A stretch of 64,000 nt of DNA from positions 1,429,001 to 1,493,000 of the forward strand of contig NZ_CP017241.1 of NCBI RefSeq assembly GCF_001908375.1, written 5' to 3'. The notes beneath the pieces are model-generated. The model made no database searches and was not told where the DNA came from. It saw nothing but the letters and a program-made list of their open reading frames with translations. This DNA is from Rhizobium etli 8C-3 (GTDB lineage: Bacteria; Pseudomonadota; Alphaproteobacteria; Rhizobiales; Rhizobiaceae). This document shows, piece by piece, positions 34,414 to 45,366 of this stretch (the first letter of the stretch is position 1; every line of letters begins with the position of its first letter). A program made the position numbers and the translations under genes.

Positions 34414-35697
34414 ATGGCGACGAGCGATCCGGGTTTCAACACGCTGGCAATCCATGCCGGTGCACAGCCGGATCCGGTGACGGGCGCGCGCGCAACGCCG
34501 ATCTATCAGACGACGGCCTTCGTCTTCAACGATTCCGATCACGCGGCCTCGCTCTTTGGCCTGCAGGCCTTCGGCAATATCTATACGCGCATCATGAACC
34601 CCACGCAGGCGGTTTTGGAGGAGCGCGTGGCAGCCCTTGAAGGCGGAACGGCAGCGCTTGCGGTAGCTTCGGGTCACGCGGCGCAGGTCATTGTCTTTCA
34701 TACGATCATGCGTCCGGGAGAGAATTTCGTCGCCGCCAGGCAGCTTTACGGCGGCTCGATCAATCAGTTCGGCAATGCCTTCGGGAACTTCGGCTGGCAG
34801 GTGCGCTGGGCCGATTGCGACGATCCGGCAAGCTTCCAAAACCAGATCGATGAGAAGACACGGGCGATCTTCATCGAAAGCCTGGCCAATCCCGGCGGGA
34901 CCTTCGTCGATATCGCAGCGATCGCCGAGGTGGCCCATCGGCACGGCCTGCCGCTGATCGTCGACAACACGATGGCCACGCCTTACCTCGTCCGGCCGAT
35001 CGAGCATGGCGCCGACATCGTCGTGCATTCGCTGACGAAGTTCCTCGGTGGCCATGGCAATTCCATGGGCGGCATCATCGTCGATGGCGGCACCTTCGAC
35101 TGGTCGAAGTCCGGCAACTATCCGATGCTGTCCGCCCCGCGCCCGGAATATAACGGCATGGTACTGCATTCGACCTTCGGCAATTTCGCCTTCGCGATCG
35201 CTGCCCGCGTGCTCGGCCTTCGCGACCTCGGACCGGCCATTTCGCCCTTCAACGCCTTCCTGATCCTCACCGGCATCGAAACACTGCCGCTCAGAATGCA
35301 GCGCCACAGCGACAATGCCATAGCGGTCGCCAGATGGCTGAAAGCCCACAGCAAGATCGCCTGGGTGAACTATGCGGGTCTCGAAGACCATGCAAACCAC
35401 CCCCTGCAGCAGCGCTATTCGCCGAAGGGTGCTGGCTCGGTCTTCACCTTCGGTGTCAAGGGCGGCTATGAGGTGGGTAAGGCCTTGGTGGAAGGCCTGG
35501 AGCTCTTCTCACACCTCGCCAATATCGGCGATACGCGCTCTCTGGTCATCCACCCGGCTTCGACCACCCATCGCCAGCTCACCGACGAACAAAAGACCGC
35601 TGCCGGCGCCGGTCCCGATGTCGTCCGCATCTCGATCGGCATCGAGGACGTGAAGGACATCATCGCCGACCTCGAACGATCGCTTTCGAAGATCTGA
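34414..35697 (+). CDS. metY: O-acetylhomoserine sulfhydrylase
   Basis: This 427-residue PLP enzyme makes homocysteine from O-acetylhomoserine and sulfide in methionine biosynthesis. The Cys/Met metabolism family pattern is clear: [20 protein letters not shown] at the start, [23 protein letters not shown]-binding Lys209 in [15 protein letters not shown], and the C-terminal [18 protein letters not shown]. The length (~425-430) fits MetY rather than the shorter MetB/MetC. The 103-base leader has no obvious SAM-II riboswitch. Confidence 0.93.
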   Translation: MATSDPGFNTLAIHAGAQPDPVTGARATPIYQTTAFVFNDSDHAASLFGLQAFGNIYTRIMNPTQAVLEERVAALEGGTAALAVASGHAAQVIVFHTIMRPGENFVAARQLYGGSINQFGNAFGNFGWQVRWADCDDPASFQNQIDEKTRAIFIESLANPGGTFVDIAAIAEVAHRHGLPLIVDNTMATPYLVRPIEHGADIVVHSLTKFLGGHGNSMGGIIVDGGTFDWSKSGNYPMLSAPRPEYNGMVLHSTFGNFAFAIAARVLGLRDLGPAISPFNAFLILTGIETLPLRMQRHSDNAIAVARWLKAHSKIAWVNYAGLEDHANHPLQQRYSPKGAGSVFTFGVKGGYEVGKALVEGLELFSHLANIGDTRSLVIHPASTTHRQLTDEQKTAAGAGPDVVRISIGIEDVKDIIADLERSLSKI

Positions 35698-36417
35698 TAT
35701 CGTCTGACGCGTACAGCAGGTTGTATTCGATTTCACCGCCCAGAAACCCCCGAAAACAGGGCGCTCTCGGCGGTCAAACTTTTCCTCAACCTACTTCGTG
35801 GACCGGCCGTACGTCTTATGGTTACTAAGGGGTCGTGCCGATCTTGTTGGACGAACCAGGTTCGTAAGCACAAACCGCTTCAAGCAATTTGATCGTTAGC
35901 TCGTGAGCCTGGCCCGGGATGTGGGAGAACTTTTCGCGAATGAAAAGCTTGCCCATCATCGTCTCGGCAAATCGCGAGTCCATCTTCCCGGCGACATCCA
36001 AAACAACGGCGGCAAGTGGCCAACGCCATCGAGTATCCTGCGAGAGCAGAGAACTTCCGAGCGATGTCAGATGCTGCGGAATGATCAATATGCACTTCGT
36101 TCAGGAACGAATTCTGGAGGCCTTCATCTTGTCCACGGGCGGTCCACAGTCGAGATTGACGTATTCACCATCTCTGGAGATCAGCCGTCCGCCTTTAGTG
36201 GGGTTGGCATCGGCCGGACTCTAATCAATTTGGAAGAAACTACCCGGCCAGGTCAGCGGCGAGCAGATTGTGTTCGCTCATTACATTATAATTAGCTAAT
36301 TTAAATTGAGATGGTTTTCCACTATTGAAACCGCCATCCGGTCCTATTCTCGCGCCGGCCAATTCGTCCGTACGCCTCTTTTTTTCACACATTAATCGAC
36401 TTTTTGGGGAGGGTGAC
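35698..36417. other. 720-base gap, possible decayed gene on the minus strand
   Basis: No intact convincing gene is seen. On the minus strand, fragments read like protein: GEYVNLDCGPPVDKMK near 36165-36120, then after a stop and frame change KFSHIPGQAHELTIKLLEAV near 35945-35880. This may be a frameshifted relic, but I cannot name the family. The last ~120 bases are AT-rich and hold the promoter region of the next gene. Confidence 0.35.
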
Positions 36418-37200
36418 ATGCACGTGTGGAGAAAAGCATCCACAGGGCACCGCATTATCGCTGAACTGCTTGGCGGTCTTTTGATGGCTGCGACAATATT
36501 CGATGTCGCCTTGGCCGGCGAGCTTGTGGATATGCAGCTAGTGATCGCGGCTGACGTTTCGACATCAATGGATGCGGAGGAAAAGGCGCTCCAGCAGCGG
36601 GGCTTCGTCGAGGCGTTTCGGCGCCCGGAAATTATCGAAGCAATCATTGCAGGCAGGAACGGCCGGATCGCCGTCGCATATGTCGAATGGGGCGGCGATG
36701 GACAGCGAAGGCTGGTCATCCCATGGACCACCATAACGAGTGAGATGGATTCGTGGCTTTTTTCGCTGAAGCTTGAGGCGAATTTACCGGCAACGATAAG
36801 CCGGGGCACGTCCATCAGCGGCATGCTTTCCTATGCCGATTATCTGATCCGCTCCAGCGGCTATGAGGCGACGCGCTCGCTCATCAATATCTCCGGCGAC
36901 GGCGTCAACAACAAGGGGCGCGATGTCATGCCCGTCCGCGCCGGCGTCCTTGCCCGCGGCATCACCATCAATGCCTTACCTGTTGTGTATGGCGGATTGC
37001 CGGGGGATGAGGAAGAGGCCATATCGCCCGAAAAGCTGCTTGCCTATTTTAGGAGCGAGGTGATCGGCGGGCCAGACGCCTTTGCGGAACCGGTCGCAGC
37101 TCCCGAACAGTATTCGCCGGCAATCTACCGAAAACTTTTGCGCGAAATCTCCAACATGAGCGAAATCGCAGCGATCGGTGACAAGGCCCTTCATCGCTGA
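36418..37200 (+). CDS. DUF1194 exported von Willebrand factor A-like protein
   Basis: This 260-residue protein starts at ATG 36418 (GGGGAGGG upstream) with a signal peptide (LLGGLLMAATIFDVALA, cleavage about 33/34). The mature protein begins with a VWA fold: the metal-site motif DVSTS at 46-50, then SRGTSISGMLSYA supplying the conserved Thr, and NISGDGVNN the conserved Asp. This matches DUF1194 of rhizobia. Such proteins probably bind a periplasmic partner through the metal site; the partner is unknown. It is convergent with the P450 gene. Confidence 0.85.
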   Translation: MHVWRKASTGHRIIAELLGGLLMAATIFDVALAGELVDMQLVIAADVSTSMDAEEKALQQRGFVEAFRRPEIIEAIIAGRNGRIAVAYVEWGGDGQRRLVIPWTTITSEMDSWLFSLKLEANLPATISRGTSISGMLSYADYLIRSSGYEATRSLINISGDGVNNKGRDVMPVRAGVLARGITINALPVVYGGLPGDEEEAISPEKLLAYFRSEVIGGPDAFAEPVAAPEQYSPAIYRKLLREISNMSEIAAIGDKALHR

Positions 37201-37217
37201 GCTTTGGCCGATAACCG

Positions 37218-38462
37218 TCACCACGCCAGATTCAGCGCATCCAGCCCGTGGAAGTGGTAGACGTCCTTCACAGACGGCGTCTTTGCCAGCTTGAGGCCGG
37301 GCAGCCGTTCGAAGAGGATCGGCAGGACGACATTGAGTTCGAGCCTGGCGAGCGGCGCGCCGATGCAGAAGTGGATGCCGGCGCCGAAGGAGAGGTTCGG
37401 CGCTTCGTTGCGGTCGGGCCTGAAGCTCAGCGGATCGGTGAATTTCGCCGGATCAAGATTGGCGGCGGCAAGGATCAGGCTCACCTTGTCGCCGCGCTTG
37501 AAGGAGATGCCATCGATCTCGACGGGCTCCAAGGCCCAGCGCTGGAAGATATGCACCGGCGCGCAGATACGCAGCGTTTCCTCGATGGTTCGCTCCGTTG
37601 CCGCTTCGTCTTTGAACAGTTCGGCGGCATCACAGCCGCTTTCCAGGATAACGCGGACCGAGTTGCCTATCTGATGCACGGTCGCCTCGTGGCCGGCATT
37701 GAGAAGCACGATGGTCGTCGAAACCAGCTCGGCATCGGTCAGATACTGGCCCTTGTGCTCCGTGTGGATCATGTGCGTCAGCAGATCGTCTCTCGGGCTG
37801 GCGCGACGCTCGGCAATCACCGTCTTCACATAATCAGAAAAATCGCTTGCGGCTCGATCGGCGCCGTCTTCGTCTTGGCGCGTGCGGCCGAAAAGATACA
37901 TGCGGATGTAGGCATGTGACCATGCAAGGAGCTGCGGTCCCATCTCTTCCCGAATGCCGATCATGCGGGCGATCATCGTCACGGGGATGATATCGGCGAA
38001 GGCAGAAAGCAGCTCGACCTCGCCCCTGTCCTTGAAACCGTCGATGAGCCTGTTGGCGAGCTCCGCAAGCTCCGGCTTCATCTTCTCGACATGGCGTGAG
38101 ACGAAGGCGCGGTTGACGAGGGTGCGCAGGCGCGTGTGCTCCGGCGGCTCGAGTTCGAGCAGCGAGTAGCGCTCGGCCAGATCGAAATTTGCCAGATGCT
38201 GCTCCGGCTCGGCAAGGCCCAGCTCTTCGCGCGTCGCGATATGCAGGATCTGGCGGCCGAAGCGTCGGTCGCGCAGCAATGCGTTCACATGGTCGTAGCC
38301 GGTGAAGAACCATTGCTTCTGCTGTTCCCAGTAAAAGGTCGGACAGTGGCGGTGCAGCGCTGCATAGACGGCGTTCGGATTGCCGTAGAAAGCCGGATCG
38401 CTGCTGTCGAGAAAAACGCGGCGGGTGGCGGGGTCGATCGAGAAAAAGGGCGCTATCATCAT
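37218..38462 (-). CDS. cytochrome P450
   Basis: This 414-residue soluble P450 has the haem-binding FGAGIHFCIGAPLARLEL with ligand Cys366, the I-helix LLNAGHEATVHQIGNS (oxygen-binding region) and the K-helix EETLR. Bacterial class I enzymes of this length use separate ferredoxin and reductase partners, none of which is nearby. The substrate is not predictable from the sequence. It lies 51 bases downstream of the diguanylate cyclase gene on the same strand. Confidence 0.93.
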   Translation of the reverse strand: MMIAPFFSIDPATRRVFLDSSDPAFYGNPNAVYAALHRHCPTFYWEQQKQWFFTGYDHVNALLRDRRFGRQILHIATREELGLAEPEQHLANFDLAERYSLLELEPPEHTRLRTLVNRAFVSRHVEKMKPELAELANRLIDGFKDRGEVELLSAFADIIPVTMIARMIGIREEMGPQLLAWSHAYIRMYLFGRTRQDEDGADRAASDFSDYVKTVIAERRASPRDDLLTHMIHTEHKGQYLTDAELVSTTIVLLNAGHEATVHQIGNSVRVILESGCDAAELFKDEAATERTIEETLRICAPVHIFQRWALEPVEIDGISFKRGDKVSLILAAANLDPAKFTDPLSFRPDRNEAPNLSFGAGIHFCIGAPLARLELNVVLPILFERLPGLKLAKTPSVKDVYHFHGLDALNLAW

Positions 38463-38513
38463 GGTTCCGAGGCTTAGCGGATTTGACGGGCCCCGAAAAG
38501 ATGGATCGGAAGG

Positions 38514-39767
38514 TCAGCCGGCCCGTGACAGCGAACCCATCCGCCGGAGCGCGTCGACCTGATCGTCAACCGTCGGGACCAGTTCGCCCGCATTCCTATC
38601 CGTTTGCGCAGGTGCGGGGGCTGCGGCTTCTTCCGCTCCGAAAATGACGCTGCAATTCCGGCCAGCGGCCTTTGCCGCATAGAGTGCCCGGTCGGCTGCG
38701 GAAATCAGCTTGTCCATATTGGTTTCGGCCGCAGAGCTCAGCGCAATGCCGATGCTGACGGTAGCCGGCACGATCGCCTCGCCGGTTGCGACCGGCACGC
38801 GGCAGAATTCGGCACGGATCGATTCGGCAAGCGCCTCTGCCTCTATCTGGTCGGCAACGATCGCGAATGCCGCGAATTCCTCGCCTCCCATGCGGCCGAA
38901 GACGCTGTCCGGCACGAACTGGCGCGCGGTCCTCGCAAATGCCGAAAGAACGGCGTCGCCCGCCTGATGGCCGAAACGGTCGTTGACGCGTTTGAAATGA
39001 TCGAGATCGAAAAGCAAAACCGCGACCTGCCGCTTGTCGTTGAAGGCCTTCTCCTGCATTGCATCGAACCGGGTGAAAAGGCCGCGCCGGTTCCAGACGC
39101 CGGTTAGTGAATCGGTGAGGCTCAAGGCGCGCAGGTGCTTTTGCGAACGTTCCATGATCATGCGGCAGGTGAGTGCGAAGGCGATCGTCAGCAGGAAGGC
39201 ACTCGCCATCGCAGCCGCGCCGCTGTAATTGGTCGCTTCCGCGTCGCTCGGCAAAGTCACGGCCATCGTCAAAGCCACGGCGAAGCAAAGCCATGCCTGG
39301 ACGATGAAGACGGCGGCAAGTTTGCCGCGCGTCGGTTCGCGACGCATGCCGGCGCTGCAGACGGCCATGGCAAGGCCGGTGGCGCCGGTCGCCGAAGCAA
39401 GATTGTAAAGGATGACGCGGTTGCCGTAGTCGTCGTGGACCCAGGGCAGGTAAACGCCGCCAAGCCATATCGCCGGCGGCAGCAGCGCCCACCATTCGAT
39501 CTTCCGGCGATCGAGCGCCATGAAGCCTGCAACCCAGGCGCTCTGGCCGAGGAGTGCGGTCGCGTTGCCCGCCTCGATCGACAGGATATCGGGGATTTGG
39601 TTGCGCAGCGCGATCATGGCAAAACCGGTGCCGCTCAGAAGGAAGCCTAGTCCCCAATAAAGATAGGCTCTGTTACGCACGTTATGGCGCCATGCCATGA
39701 ACAAAAGCAAAGCGAGCGTCATGGCTTCCGAGCACCAGATGGCTAATCCTGTCGTAACATTAAACAC
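38514..39767 (-). CDS. membrane-bound GGDEF diguanylate cyclase
   Basis: This 417-residue protein has an N-terminal membrane sensor of about six to seven helices (~5-205) and a GGDEF domain (~225-385) with the active-site motif GGEEF at 294-298 and the helix DLDHFKRVNDRFGHQAGD. It should make c-di-GMP. The inhibitory RxxD site five residues before the motif is not present, so product inhibition may be weak. A variable tail follows. The start is GTG 39767. c-di-GMP often controls surface polysaccharide; a link to the locus at 15-23 kb is speculation. Confidence 0.92.
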   Translation of the reverse strand: MFNVTTGLAIWCSEAMTLALLLFMAWRHNVRNRAYLYWGLGFLLSGTGFAMIALRNQIPDILSIEAGNATALLGQSAWVAGFMALDRRKIEWWALLPPAIWLGGVYLPWVHDDYGNRVILYNLASATGATGLAMAVCSAGMRREPTRGKLAAVFIVQAWLCFAVALTMAVTLPSDAEATNYSGAAAMASAFLLTIAFALTCRMIMERSQKHLRALSLTDSLTGVWNRRGLFTRFDAMQEKAFNDKRQVAVLLFDLDHFKRVNDRFGHQAGDAVLSAFARTARQFVPDSVFGRMGGEEFAAFAIVADQIEAEALAESIRAEFCRVPVATGEAIVPATVSIGIALSSAAETNMDKLISAADRALYAAKAAGRNCSVIFGAEEAAAPAPAQTDRNAGELVPTVDDQVDALRRMGSLSRAG

Positions 39768-40134
39768 GGCAACACCCCTTGAAATGCGGGCATTCTCGCC
39801 GCTGAAATTCTCCAGTCGATTAATCCCGGAACGCCTTGTGCCCTATATTCGCCATTAGGCTTTCCACAATGTAAACCGCCTTACAGCTGTCCGAAATGCA
39901 TTTAGCTTTCGTTCATCCTGTCGCGGACAAAAGCTGTGAGCGTTCTTGCCGGCCCCTCCCGGTCAAGCGGCAACTGGGAGATAGCCCTGTCAAGAGGTTC
40001 ATCTTTCGAAGGCTCGCCTTCTTAACGTTATCCTTATGCGTGTCTTGAAGAAGAGGGCGGTGACACTCTATGTAGGGATGAAGCATTTTCTTTGATTCCC
40101 GGCGGCAGCCGGCAGACGTTGGCAAAGGACGCAC
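39768..40134. other. divergent intergenic region before clpP
   Basis: These 367 bases separate the cyclase gene from clpP and hold no convincing gene. They should contain both promoters. A candidate heat-shock promoter for clpP is listed separately. Confidence 0.5.
40044..40073 (+). promoter_or_regulatory. candidate RpoH-type promoter of clpP
   Basis: CTTGAA (40044-40049) and CTATGT (40068-40073) are 18 bases apart, about 62 bases before the clpP ATG. CTTGAA is the core of the alphaproteobacterial heat-shock -35 element. The -10 match is partial, so this is only a candidate. Confidence 0.3.
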
Positions 40135-40764
40135 ATGAGAAACCCAGTCGATACCGCTATGGCCCTCGTGCCGATGGTCGTGGAACAGACCAATCGCGGT
40201 GAACGCTCCTACGACATCTATTCCCGCCTGCTGAAGGAACGCATCATCTTCCTGACCGGGGCTGTCGAGGATCATATGGCGACGCTCGTTTGCGCCCAGC
40301 TTCTCTTCCTCGAGGCCGAAAACCCGAAGAAGGAAATCGCGCTCTATATCAATTCGCCGGGCGGCGTCGTGACTGCCGGCATGGCGATCTATGACACGAT
40401 GCAGTTCATCAAGCCCGCGGTTTCGACCCTGTGCATCGGCCAGGCTGCCTCGATGGGCTCGCTGCTTCTGGCCGCCGGCCACAAGGATATGCGCTTTGCC
40501 ACCCCGAATTCCCGCATCATGGTTCACCAGCCCTCCGGCGGCTTTCAGGGGCAGGCATCCGACATCGAGCGCCACGCCAAGGATATCCTGAAGATGAAGC
40601 GCCGGCTGAACGAGGTCTACGTGAAGCATACGGGCCGCAGCTACGAAGAAGTTGAAAAGACCCTCGACCGCGACCACTTCATGGATGCCGACGAGGCTCA
40701 GATCTGGGGCGTGATCGACAAGGTCCTGACGTCGCGCATCGAAATGGAAGGCGATCAGGCCTAG
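40135..40764 (+). CDS. clpP: ATP-dependent Clp protease proteolytic subunit
   Basis: This 209-residue serine peptidase forms the double-heptamer chamber that degrades substrates unfolded by ClpX or ClpA. The catalytic triad is visible: Ser106 in [10 protein letters not shown], His131 in MVHQPSGG and Asp180 in DRDHFMDA. The oxyanion-strand motif [12 protein letters not shown] is intact. A short N-terminal propeptide is likely, as in E. coli. clpX follows after 302 bases on the same strand, the usual order. Confidence 0.97.
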   Translation: MRNPVDTAMALVPMVVEQTNRGERSYDIYSRLLKERIIFLTGAVEDHMATLVCAQLLFLEAENPKKEIALYINSPGGVVTAGMAIYDTMQFIKPAVSTLCIGQAASMGSLLLAAGHKDMRFATPNSRIMVHQPSGGFQGQASDIERHAKDILKMKRRLNEVYVKHTGRSYEEVEKTLDRDHFMDADEAQIWGVIDKVLTSRIEMEGDQA

Positions 40765-41066
40765 TAATTAATAGGGATGGTGTTTTTGCCGCCACAGTTC
40801 TATCCCATTTGTGATTGAACAAGGGGTTTCATGCGGTAGCGAAGACGCTAATAGTAACTATTAATGCTATGTTGAAATTCTATGACATAGCATTCGGCAT
40901 TCGAAGGGGAGTTCGTTGCCGCCGGAACCCGGGCATGTTTTGGTTGGGTACCGGTTTTTACCCCTTAAAGCCTTGGCCGGCTGATGCTCCGGTGGGAGCA
41001 GGCCGGCGGGCCATTGAGTGGACCGCGATTTCACCTTGAAATGCGGCGTGCTGGAAGGAAAGTGAT
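40765..41066. other. clpP-clpX spacer
   Basis: These 302 bases hold no gene. The middle is AT-rich with a near-palindromic stretch (AATAGTAACTATT, 40851-40863) and could carry a separate clpX promoter. No strong terminator is seen after clpP, so read-through is also possible. Confidence 0.45.
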
Positions 41067-42344
41067 ATGAGCAAGGTCAGCGGCAGCAACGGCGGCGACT
41101 CCAAGAATACCCTGTATTGTTCGTTCTGCGGAAAGAGCCAGCACGAAGTCCGGAAGCTAATCGCCGGGCCGACCGTCTTCATCTGCGATGAATGCGTCGA
41201 ACTGTGCATGGACATCATCCGCGAGGAGAACAAGTCCTCGATGGTCAAGTCCCGCGACGGCGTTCCCACGCCCCAGGACATCATCAAGGTTCTCGACGAA
41301 TACGTCATCGGCCAGCGGCAGGCGAAAAAGATACTGTCGGTTGCCGTCCACAACCATTACAAGCGCCTGGCACATGCCACCAAGAACAGTGAAGTCGAAC
41401 TGGCGAAGTCGAACATCATGTTGGTCGGCCCGACCGGCTGCGGCAAGACCTATCTCGCCCAGACGCTCGCCCGCATCATCGACGTTCCCTTCACGATGGC
41501 CGATGCAACGACGCTGACCGAAGCCGGCTATGTCGGTGAAGACGTCGAAAACATCATCCTGAAGCTTCTGCAGTCTGCCGACTACAATGTCGAGCGTGCC
41601 CAGCGCGGTATTGTCTATATCGACGAGGTCGACAAGATTTCCCGCAAGTCCGACAATCCCTCGATCACTCGCGACGTGTCGGGCGAGGGCGTGCAGCAGG
41701 CGCTTTTGAAGATCATGGAAGGCACGGTCGCTTCCGTTCCCCCGCAGGGCGGCCGCAAGCATCCGCAGCAGGAATTCCTGCAGGTCGACACGACGAACAT
41801 CCTGTTCATCTGCGGCGGCGCCTTCGCGGGTCTCGACAAGATCATCTCGGCACGCGGTGAAAAGACCTCGATCGGCTTTGGTGCGACCGTCAAGGCTCCG
41901 GACGACCGCCGCGTCGGCGAAGTGCTGCGCGAACTCGAGCCGGAAGATCTGGTGAAGTTCGGCCTCATTCCGGAATTCATCGGGCGTCTGCCGGTTCTGG
42001 CAACGCTCGAAGACCTTGATGAGGATGCGCTGATCCAGATTCTGTCGGAACCGAAGAACGCCCTCATCAAGCAGTATCAGCGCTTGTTCGAGATGGAAGA
42101 CGTCGAACTCACTTTCCACGAGGATGCGCTGCGCGAAATCGCCCGCAAGGCGATCGTACGCAAGACGGGTGCCCGTGGCCTTCGCTCGATCATGGAGAAG
42201 ATCCTGCTCGATACGATGTTCGAACTGCCGGCGCTCGAAGGCGTTCGCGAAGTTGTTATCTCCGAGGAAGTTGCGCGCGGTTCTGCCCGTCCGCTCTACA
42301 TCTATGCGGATCGTCAGGAGGAAAAGGCAAACGCCTCGGCCTGA
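41067..42344 (+). CDS. clpX: ClpX unfoldase, ATP-dependent Clp protease ATP-binding subunit
   Basis: This 425-residue AAA+ hexamer unfolds tagged substrates and feeds them to ClpP. The N-terminal zinc finger has Cys18, Cys21, Cys40 and Cys43. Walker A is GPTGCGKT at 121-128 and Walker B is IDEVDK at 185-190. The IGF-type ClpP-docking loop reads IGFGATV, near residue 270. All core motifs are intact. A strong terminator follows 26 bases after the stop. Confidence 0.97.
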   Translation: MSKVSGSNGGDSKNTLYCSFCGKSQHEVRKLIAGPTVFICDECVELCMDIIREENKSSMVKSRDGVPTPQDIIKVLDEYVIGQRQAKKILSVAVHNHYKRLAHATKNSEVELAKSNIMLVGPTGCGKTYLAQTLARIIDVPFTMADATTLTEAGYVGEDVENIILKLLQSADYNVERAQRGIVYIDEVDKISRKSDNPSITRDVSGEGVQQALLKIMEGTVASVPPQGGRKHPQQEFLQVDTTNILFICGGAFAGLDKIISARGEKTSIGFGATVKAPDDRRVGEVLRELEPEDLVKFGLIPEFIGRLPVLATLEDLDEDALIQILSEPKNALIKQYQRLFEMEDVELTFHEDALREIARKAIVRKTGARGLRSIMEKILLDTMFELPALEGVREVVISEEVARGSARPLYIYADRQEEKANASA

Positions 42345-42370
42345 TGCCGGTCCTCGTATGGTTAGATTTA

Positions 42371-42393
42371 GGGGCTTGCCGAAGGCGGGCCCC
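42371..42393 (+). terminator. clpX terminator
   Basis: GGGGCTTGCC and GGCGGGCCCC form a 10-bp stem (two G-T wobbles) with loop GAA, followed by TTTCTATTTG. Confidence 0.8.
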
Positions 42394-42743
42394 TTTCTAT
42401 TTGAAAAACCGTGAACGGTCCTGTTAATAATGGCTGGCAAGACTGGGAAAATACTATTGTTGACGTTGCGGAATGCTCCGTCCTTGGCGATGATGGAACG
42501 ATTCCATAGCGGGTTCTCCGGCCTTGTGTTTTAGCCGGTTCGGAAGGGTGAGCTCCGATCCAGTTAGGTGTTTCATTGTACTAGCATTGCGTTGTAATAA
42601 AGCTGTCACAACCGTGGAGCGCGGACAGTAGCGTGGCTTGAAATGCATAGTCAGAACCTCCACTTGTAGCCCAAGTGAGAGTGCCGCCGGTCGCATGCGG
42701 CCGCGCAAAGAGCCCGGAAACGGGACGATGGAAAGGAAATAAA
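42394..42743. other. lon upstream region
   Basis: These 350 bases hold no gene. A CTTGAA element (42637-42642) lies ~100 bases before the lon ATG and could be the -35 of a heat-shock promoter, but no good -10 is seen at the right distance. Confidence 0.4.
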
Positions 42744-45161
42744 ATGACGAAGAAAACGTCTGTAGCGAGCAGCACTGCCTATCCTGTTTTGCCCCTGCGC
42801 GACATCGTGGTCTTCCCCCATATGATCGTGCCGCTGTTCGTCGGACGGGAAAAGTCGATCCGGGCGCTTGAAGAAGTCATGGGGTCTGACAAGCAGATCA
42901 TGCTGGTCACCCAGATCAACGCGAGCGACGATGATCCGGATCCTTCAGCAATTCATAATGTCGGCACGGTTGCCAACGTTCTTCAGCTCCTGAAGCTGCC
43001 CGACGGCACCGTGAAGGTTCTAGTCGAAGGCCGCGCCCGTGCCGAGATCGATGCCTATACCAGCCGCGAGGATTTTTACGAGGCGCTCGGCCATGTGCTC
43101 GAAGAGCCGCATGACGACCCCGTCGAGCTCGAAGCACTGTCGCGCTCCGTCGTTTCGGAGTTCGAGAGCTATGTAAAGCTCAACAAGAAGATCTCGCCTG
43201 AAGTGGTCGGCGCTGCCAGCCAGATCGACGATTATTCAAAACTCGCCGATACGGTGGCGTCGCACCTGTCGATCAAGATTACCGAAAAGCAGGAGATGCT
43301 GGAAACCACGAGCGTCAAGGCTCGCCTCGAAAAGGCGCTCGGTTTCATGGAAGGCGAGATTTCGGTCCTGCAGGTCGAAAAGCGCATCCGCTCGCGCGTC
43401 AAGCGCCAGATGGAGAAGACCCAGCGCGAATACTACCTGAATGAGCAGATGAAGGCGATCCAGAAGGAGCTCGGGGACGGCGAAGAAGGCCGCGACGAGA
43501 TGGCCGAACTGGAAGAGCGCATTTCAAAGACCAAGCTTTCCAAGGAAGCGCGCGAGAAGGCCGACGCCGAGCTGAAGAAGCTGCGCCAGATGAGCCCGAT
43601 GTCTGCAGAAGCAACTGTCGTGCGCAACTATCTCGACTGGCTGCTCGGCATTCCGTGGGGCAAGAAATCGAAGATCAAGTCGGACCTCAACCACGCAGAA
43701 CAGATCCTCGAAGCCGATCATTTCGGCCTGGACAAGGTCAAAGAGCGGATCGTCGAGTATCTCGCGGTGCAGGCGCGTGCAGCCAAGCTCAAGGGCCCGA
43801 TCCTGTGCCTGGTCGGACCTCCGGGCGTCGGCAAGACCTCGCTTGCGCAGTCGATTGCCAAGGCGACCGGCCGTGAGTATGTCCGCATGGCGCTTGGCGG
43901 CGTTCGCGACGAAGCCGAAATCCGCGGTCACCGCCGCACCTATATCGGCTCGATGCCAGGCAAGGTCATCCAGTCGATGAAGAAGGCCAAGAAGTCCAAT
44001 CCGCTCTTCCTGCTCGACGAGATCGACAAGATGGGCATGGATTTCCGCGGCGATCCGTCCTCGGCCCTGCTCGAAGTTCTCGACCCGGCCCAGAACTCGA
44101 CCTTCATGGATCACTACCTGGAAGTCGAATACGACCTGTCGGACGTGATGTTCATCACGACTGCGAATACGCTGAACATTCCGGCGCCTCTGATGGATCG
44201 CATGGAGATCATCCGTATCGCCGGCTACACCGAGGACGAAAAGCGCGAAATTGCCAAGCGGCACCTGCTGCCCAAGGCCATCAAGGAACATGCGTTGCAG
44301 CCGGAAGAATTTTCGGTCAGCGACGATGCCCTGATGGCAATCAGCCAGCAATACACCCGCGAAGCCGGCGTGCGTAACTTTGAACGCGAACTTATGAAGC
44401 TCGCCCGCAAGGCAGTGACCGAGATCATCAAGGGCAAGGCGAAGTCGGTCGCCGTCACGGCTGCCAACATCGACGACTATCTGGGCGTTCCACGCTTCCG
44501 CCACGGCGAAGCCGAGCGCGAGGATCAGGTCGGCGTGGTCACCGGTCTTGCCTGGACGGAAGTCGGCGGCGAACTGTTGACGATCGAAGGCGTGATGATG
44601 CCGGGCAAGGGCCGCATGACCGTCACTGGCAACCTGAAGGAAGTCATGAAGGAGTCTATCTCCGCTGCGGCCTCGTACGTTCGTTCGCGCGCTGTCGACT
44701 TCGGCATCGAGCCGCCGCGCTTCGACAAGAGCGACATCCACGTGCACGTGCCGGAAGGCGCCACGCCGAAGGATGGTCCGTCGGCCGGTGTCGCCATGGC
44801 AACCGCGATCGTCTCGATCATGACCGGTATTCCGGTCAACAAGGATGTCGCCATGACCGGGGAGATCACCCTTCGCGGCCGCGTTCTACCGATCGGCGGC
44901 CTGAAGGAGAAGCTGCTTGCAGCGCTTCGCGGCGGTATCAAGAAGGTGCTAATTCCGGAAGAAAATGCCAAGGATCTGGCGGAGATTCCGGACAACGTGA
45001 AGAACAACATGGAGATCATCCCGGTATCCCGAATGGGCGAGGTGATCAAGCATGCGCTGGTTCGCAGGCCCGAGCCGATCGAGTGGGATGGAACGGTTGA
45101 AACTCCGGTCATCGCGACCGTTGAGGGCCTCGACGAGACAGGTGCGGCCATCGCTCACTGA
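42744..45161 (+). CDS. lon: ATP-dependent protease Lon
   Basis: This 805-residue protein degrades damaged and short-lived regulatory proteins. It has an N-terminal substrate-binding LON domain ([20 protein letters not shown]), a coiled-coil linker, an AAA+ module with Walker A GPPGVGKT at 358-365 and Walker [11 protein letters not shown], and the C-terminal protease domain with the catalytic Ser680 in PKDGPSAG and Lys in the later [12 protein letters not shown] segment. I start at ATG 42744; the open frame upstream is not Lon-like. The length is typical of alphaproteobacterial Lon. Confidence 0.97.
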   Translation: MTKKTSVASSTAYPVLPLRDIVVFPHMIVPLFVGREKSIRALEEVMGSDKQIMLVTQINASDDDPDPSAIHNVGTVANVLQLLKLPDGTVKVLVEGRARAEIDAYTSREDFYEALGHVLEEPHDDPVELEALSRSVVSEFESYVKLNKKISPEVVGAASQIDDYSKLADTVASHLSIKITEKQEMLETTSVKARLEKALGFMEGEISVLQVEKRIRSRVKRQMEKTQREYYLNEQMKAIQKELGDGEEGRDEMAELEERISKTKLSKEAREKADAELKKLRQMSPMSAEATVVRNYLDWLLGIPWGKKSKIKSDLNHAEQILEADHFGLDKVKERIVEYLAVQARAAKLKGPILCLVGPPGVGKTSLAQSIAKATGREYVRMALGGVRDEAEIRGHRRTYIGSMPGKVIQSMKKAKKSNPLFLLDEIDKMGMDFRGDPSSALLEVLDPAQNSTFMDHYLEVEYDLSDVMFITTANTLNIPAPLMDRMEIIRIAGYTEDEKREIAKRHLLPKAIKEHALQPEEFSVSDDALMAISQQYTREAGVRNFERELMKLARKAVTEIIKGKAKSVAVTAANIDDYLGVPRFRHGEAEREDQVGVVTGLAWTEVGGELLTIEGVMMPGKGRMTVTGNLKEVMKESISAAASYVRSRAVDFGIEPPRFDKSDIHVHVPEGATPKDGPSAGVAMATAIVSIMTGIPVNKDVAMTGEITLRGRVLPIGGLKEKLLAALRGGIKKVLIPEENAKDLAEIPDNVKNNMEIIPVSRMGEVIKHALVRRPEPIEWDGTVETPVIATVEGLDETGAAIAH

Positions 45162-45203
45162 GCGCTGCCTGCCACATTTATGTCAAAATGCTGCAAAACT
45201 CGG

Positions 45204-45232
45204 AAAAGGCTGGCTTAAAACGCCAGCCTTTT
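45204..45232 (+). terminator. lon terminator
   Basis: AAAAGGCTGGC and GCCAGCCTTTT form an 11-bp stem around TTAAAAC, followed by further Ts. It separates lon from hupB. Confidence 0.9.
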
Positions 45233-45366
45233 TTGTGAAAACGTCACAGAACCGCTTGCTTTTCCTTGATTTGCAGGGCTTTTGGGTTGCGGCGGGCCTG
45301 ATGAAACTTATTCTGTGCCTGGCTTACAGATTTGAGTCGTTTCGAACCATTGAAAGGGGTGGAAAC

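Noticed and set aside
34033..35400. 455-codon minus-strand frame
   Set aside because: Antisense to the CoA-binding gene and metY, both with clear motifs.
41157..42440. 427-codon open frame on the minus strand
   Set aside because: Antisense to clpX, with no recognisable domain.
42637..42666. Heat-shock promoter for lon
   Set aside because: CTTGAA is present, but the sequence 15-18 bases further on does not match a -10 element well enough.
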